Source: Gallionellaceae bacterium (lineage in GTDB: Bacteria; Pseudomonadota; Gammaproteobacteria; Burkholderiales; Gallionellaceae). From it: a stretch of DNA of 15,830 bases. Made by a program: the position numbers and the translations under genes. The stretch spans positions 1-15,830 of the forward strand of contig DMCN01000019.1 in assembly GCA_003445795.1 (NCBI GenBank), written 5' to 3'. A model generated the notes under the pieces. The model was not told the DNA's origin and searched no databases. It saw only the letters and a program-made list of their open reading frames with translations. Shown one piece after another: positions 14,428 through 15,830 of this stretch. Numbering within the stretch: the stretch's first letter is position 1; each line of letters opens with the position of its first letter.

Positions 14428-14456
14428 ATGATATATATTCCGACCTCCCCTGTCAA
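14428..14456 (-). promoter_or_regulatory. Promoter of the yceD-rpmF-plsX-fab cluster, near-leaderless
   Basis: On the minus strand a perfect TTGACA (14451-14456), an exact 17-base spacer and TATCAT (14428-14433, 5 of 6) are followed by GCGCGCCTC and then the yceD ATG at 14418. With a usual start 6-8 bases past the -10, the leader would be only about 2-5 bases long. Confidence 0.8.
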
Positions 14457-14466
14457 AGACGCTGTT

Positions 14467-14471
14467 AAGGA
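14467..14471 (+). promoter_or_regulatory. Ribosome binding site supporting the TTG start of maf
   Basis: AAGGA stands 5 bases before TTG 14477-14479, which begins the conserved MSSQPLILAST opening. No ATG or GTG in frame fits that opening. Confidence 0.7.
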
Positions 14472-14476
14472 ATATC

Positions 14477-15061
14477 TTGAGTTCTCAGCCGCTTATTCTG
14501 GCCTCCACTTCTATATATAGGAGCCAGTTGCTCTCCACACTGCAAATCCCGTTCCAGACCGCCGCACCGGATGTCGACGAAACCCCGCTCCCCGGCGAAA
14601 GTGCCGAGCAGACTTCGCTGCGGCTTTCTCGGGTAAAAGCCGAGGTTGTGGCCGAACGCTTCCCCGGCGCGCTGATCATCGGTTCCGACCAGGTGGCCCT
14701 GCTGGAAGGGAAACAGCTGGGCAAGCCGCTCAACCACGACAATGCGGTCAAACAGTTACGTTCCATGCGCGGCAAGGTGGTGACTTTCTTCACCGCCTTG
14801 AGTCTGCTGAACGCCGCCAATGGAGAGATGCAGACCGATGTCGACATCACCAAAGTCAGCTTCCGCGACCTCAGCGACGACGCGATCGAGCGCTACCTGC
14901 TCAAGGAACAACCATACCACTGCGCGGGCAGCGCCAAATCGGAGGGCCTGGGAATCGCGCTGATCGGCCGCATTGAGGGCAACGACCCCAATGCCCTGAT
15001 TGGCCTGCCCCTGATCCTGCTGGTCGGTATGCTTGAAAAACAAGGTGTTAGGATCTTGTAG
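14477..15061 (+). CDS. maf: Maf/YceF family nucleotide pyrophosphatase (probably m7GTP)
   Basis: Maf proteins are house-cleaning nucleoside triphosphate pyrophosphatases that remove modified nucleotides. The 194-residue protein has the family opening ILASTSIYRSQLL (7-19) with the S-T-S-x-x-R substrate-binding set, Asp71 in GSDQVALLEG as the catalytic base, LGKPL at 81-85, and a C-terminal GLPLILLVGML. The GSDQVA/GKPLN pattern resembles E. coli YceF, which prefers 7-methyl-GTP, more than YhdE, which acts on dTTP and UTP. It starts at TTG with a clear AAGGA. As in E. coli it is divergent from yceD. The 58-base gap has no strong plus-strand promoter, only AT-rich sequence near 14431-14439. Substrate preference is inferred. 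Confidence 0.93.
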   Translation: MSSQPLILASTSIYRSQLLSTLQIPFQTAAPDVDETPLPGESAEQTSLRLSRVKAEVVAERFPGALIIGSDQVALLEGKQLGKPLNHDNAVKQLRSMRGKVVTFFTALSLLNAANGEMQTDVDITKVSFRDLSDDAIERYLLKEQPYHCAGSAKSEGLGIALIGRIEGNDPNALIGLPLILLVGMLEKQGVRIL

Positions 15062-15073
15062 GAAATTTTTGTG

Positions 15074-15102
15074 TTGCGACCGCTTTTTCTTTCTGGTATT
15101 AA
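15074..15102 (+). promoter_or_regulatory. Candidate dksA promoter
   Basis: TTGCGA (15074-15079), a 17-base spacer and TATTAA (15097-15102), with TG one base upstream, an extended -10, are followed at 15104-15109 by GCGCGC. The start would be near 15109, giving a leader of about 36 bases. Such a discriminator is fitting for a gene that may respond to its own product together with ppGpp. Confidence 0.6.
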
Positions 15103-15144
15103 AGCGCGCTTGAAAAATTTAGCACCCCTTTGGAGATCGACGTA

Positions 15145-15567
15145 ATGCCCGTACAAGCCAGCAAAACCACAGCCCCGTACAAGGCCAAAAAAGGCGAAGC
15201 GTACATGAACCCAAGCCAGCTCGAGCACTTCCGCGGTGTTCTGAACGAGATCAAGCTGGGCCTGAGCCAGGACATCGAACGCACCGTGCACACCATGCAG
15301 GACGAAGCCACCGTGTTCGCCGACCCCAACGACCGCGCCAGTCAGGAATCGGACATGAGCCTGGAACTACGCAACCGCGACCGCGAACGTAAACTGATCA
15401 AGAACATCGACAAGATGCTGGGACGCATCGAGGCAGGTGACTACGGCTACTGCGACAAATGCGGCGTCGAGATCGGCCTGAGCCGTCTGGAAGCCCGCCC
15501 CACCGCCACCCTATGTATCGACTGCAAGACATTGGACGAGATCCGCGAGCGCCAAGTCGCGAAATAA
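15145..15567 (+). CDS. dksA: RNA polymerase-binding transcription factor DksA
   Basis: DksA enters the RNA polymerase secondary channel and, with ppGpp, represses stable RNA promoters and activates amino acid synthesis genes. The 140-residue product is a full-length DksA: a coiled-coil with the tip motif D-P-N-D-R-A (residues 60-65, the DxxDxA acid pair), then a C4 zinc finger with Cys103, Cys106, Cys124 and Cys127 (C-x2-C-x17-C-x2-C), and a C-terminal helix. I chose ATG 15145 because GGAG (15132-15135) precedes it; an in-frame TTG at 15130 would place that site inside the gene. The four cysteines mark it as the zinc-containing, not the Cys-poor, type. It is 83 bases past maf with its own promoter and terminator. 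Confidence 0.97.
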   Translation: MPVQASKTTAPYKAKKGEAYMNPSQLEHFRGVLNEIKLGLSQDIERTVHTMQDEATVFADPNDRASQESDMSLELRNRDRERKLIKNIDKMLGRIEAGDYGYCDKCGVEIGLSRLEARPTATLCIDCKTLDEIRERQVAK

Positions 15568-15590
15568 TCATTCGCGACACGCGGAAAACA

Positions 15591-15618
15591 AAAATCCCTG
15601 CCTAGGCAGGGATTTTTT
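15591..15618 (+). terminator. Bidirectional rho-independent terminator after dksA
   Basis: A perfect palindrome (stem 15591-15601 with 15608-15618, centred on CTAG) ends in TTTTTT on the plus strand. Its mirror gives TTTTT then GTTTT on the minus strand. It can end dksA transcripts and those coming from tRNA-Cys. Confidence 0.9.
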
Positions 15619-15635
15619 ATGCGGCAAAGGAATTC

Positions 15636-15709
15636 TGGAGGTGCGACCCAGAGTCGAACTGGGCTAACCGGATTTGCAATCCGGGGCATAACCGCTTTGC
15701 TATCGCACC
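15636..15709 (-). tRNA. tRNA-Cys (anticodon GCA)
   Basis: This is a 74-base cloverleaf on the minus strand with encoded CCA (15636-15638) and the cysteine discriminator U73. The anticodon arm is CCGGA-TTGCAAA-TCCGG with GCA at 15675-15677, and the T arm is around GTTCGACTC. The acceptor stem GGTGCGA pairs with TCGCACC. It lies 62 bases downstream of tRNA-Gly, with a terminator-like hairpin between. Confidence 0.97.
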
Positions 15710-15732
15710 GTTAAAGCAAATTGCATACTAGC

Positions 15733-15764
15733 AAAAATTATGGGAAAGCCCGAAAGCTTTCCCA
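15733..15764 (-). terminator. Terminator-like hairpin between tRNA-Gly and tRNA-Cys
   Basis: A perfect 9-base-pair stem (15741-15749 with 15756-15764, 6-base loop) is followed on the minus strand after 3 bases by TTTTT (15733-15737). It looks like an intrinsic terminator or a partial one, because no clear promoter stands between it and tRNA-Cys. Confidence 0.6.
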
Positions 15765-15771
15765 AATTATC

Positions 15772-15830
<59 letters not shown>

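Noticed and set aside
14434..14439. TATATT as a plus-strand -10 for maf
   Set aside because: No -35-like hexamer stands 16-18 bases upstream, and the AT-rich bases belong to the spacer of the strong minus-strand promoter.

Overview
This window is core-genome sequence from a GC-rich proteobacterium. The proteins look betaproteobacterial, and an iron- or ammonia-oxidiser-like member of the Nitrosomonadales (Gallionella/Sideroxydans type) is my best guess. That is an impression from protein style, gene order and tRNA sequences, not a database result. I see no mobile element, CRISPR array, phage gene or toxin-antitoxin gene, and no gene-free stretch longer than 300 bases. I did not find a new multi-gene system. 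The more interesting signals are regulatory.

Layout. Positions 1-733 hold the C-terminal half of a sensor histidine kinase (+). It converges on a CNNM/CorC-type membrane protein (-, 754-2058). Next comes a minus-strand translation block: gltX (2468-3874), then directly downstream a tRNA-Ala(GGC)/tRNA-Glu(TTC) pair that has its own strong promoter and ends at a terminator near 2204-2234. tRNA-Val(CAC) is divergent from gltX on the plus strand and has its own terminator. From 14418 down to 4212 runs one long minus-strand cluster: yceD-rpmF-plsX-fabH-fabD-fabG-acpP-fabF-pabC-mltG-tmk-holB-tatD. It has the same order as the corresponding E. coli region. Many junctions are overlapping or only a few bases apart. 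maf (yceF type) is divergent from yceD, and dksA follows it on the plus strand. The right end holds tRNA-Cys(GCA) and a tRNA-Gly(GCC) cut by the window edge, both on the minus strand.

How it works together. The cluster joins ribosome assembly and structure (YceD, L32), entry into phospholipid synthesis (PlsX), the type II fatty acid initiation and elongation enzymes and their carrier (FabH, FabD, FabG, ACP, FabF), folate synthesis (PabC), peptidoglycan trimming (MltG), dTTP supply (Tmk), and the replication clamp loader with a TatD nuclease (HolB, TatD). These are growth-rate-linked functions. Six promoter candidates in the window (tRNA-Ala/Glu, tRNA-Val, gltX, yceD operon, internal acpP, dksA) have a GC-rich discriminator of GCGCGC type right after the -10 box. 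That is the known signature of promoters sensitive to ppGpp and DksA, and dksA itself lies in the window. The yceD operon promoter sits so close to the start codon that its mRNA should be almost leaderless. fabF, fabH and maf appear to start at TTG codons behind clear Shine-Dalgarno sequences.
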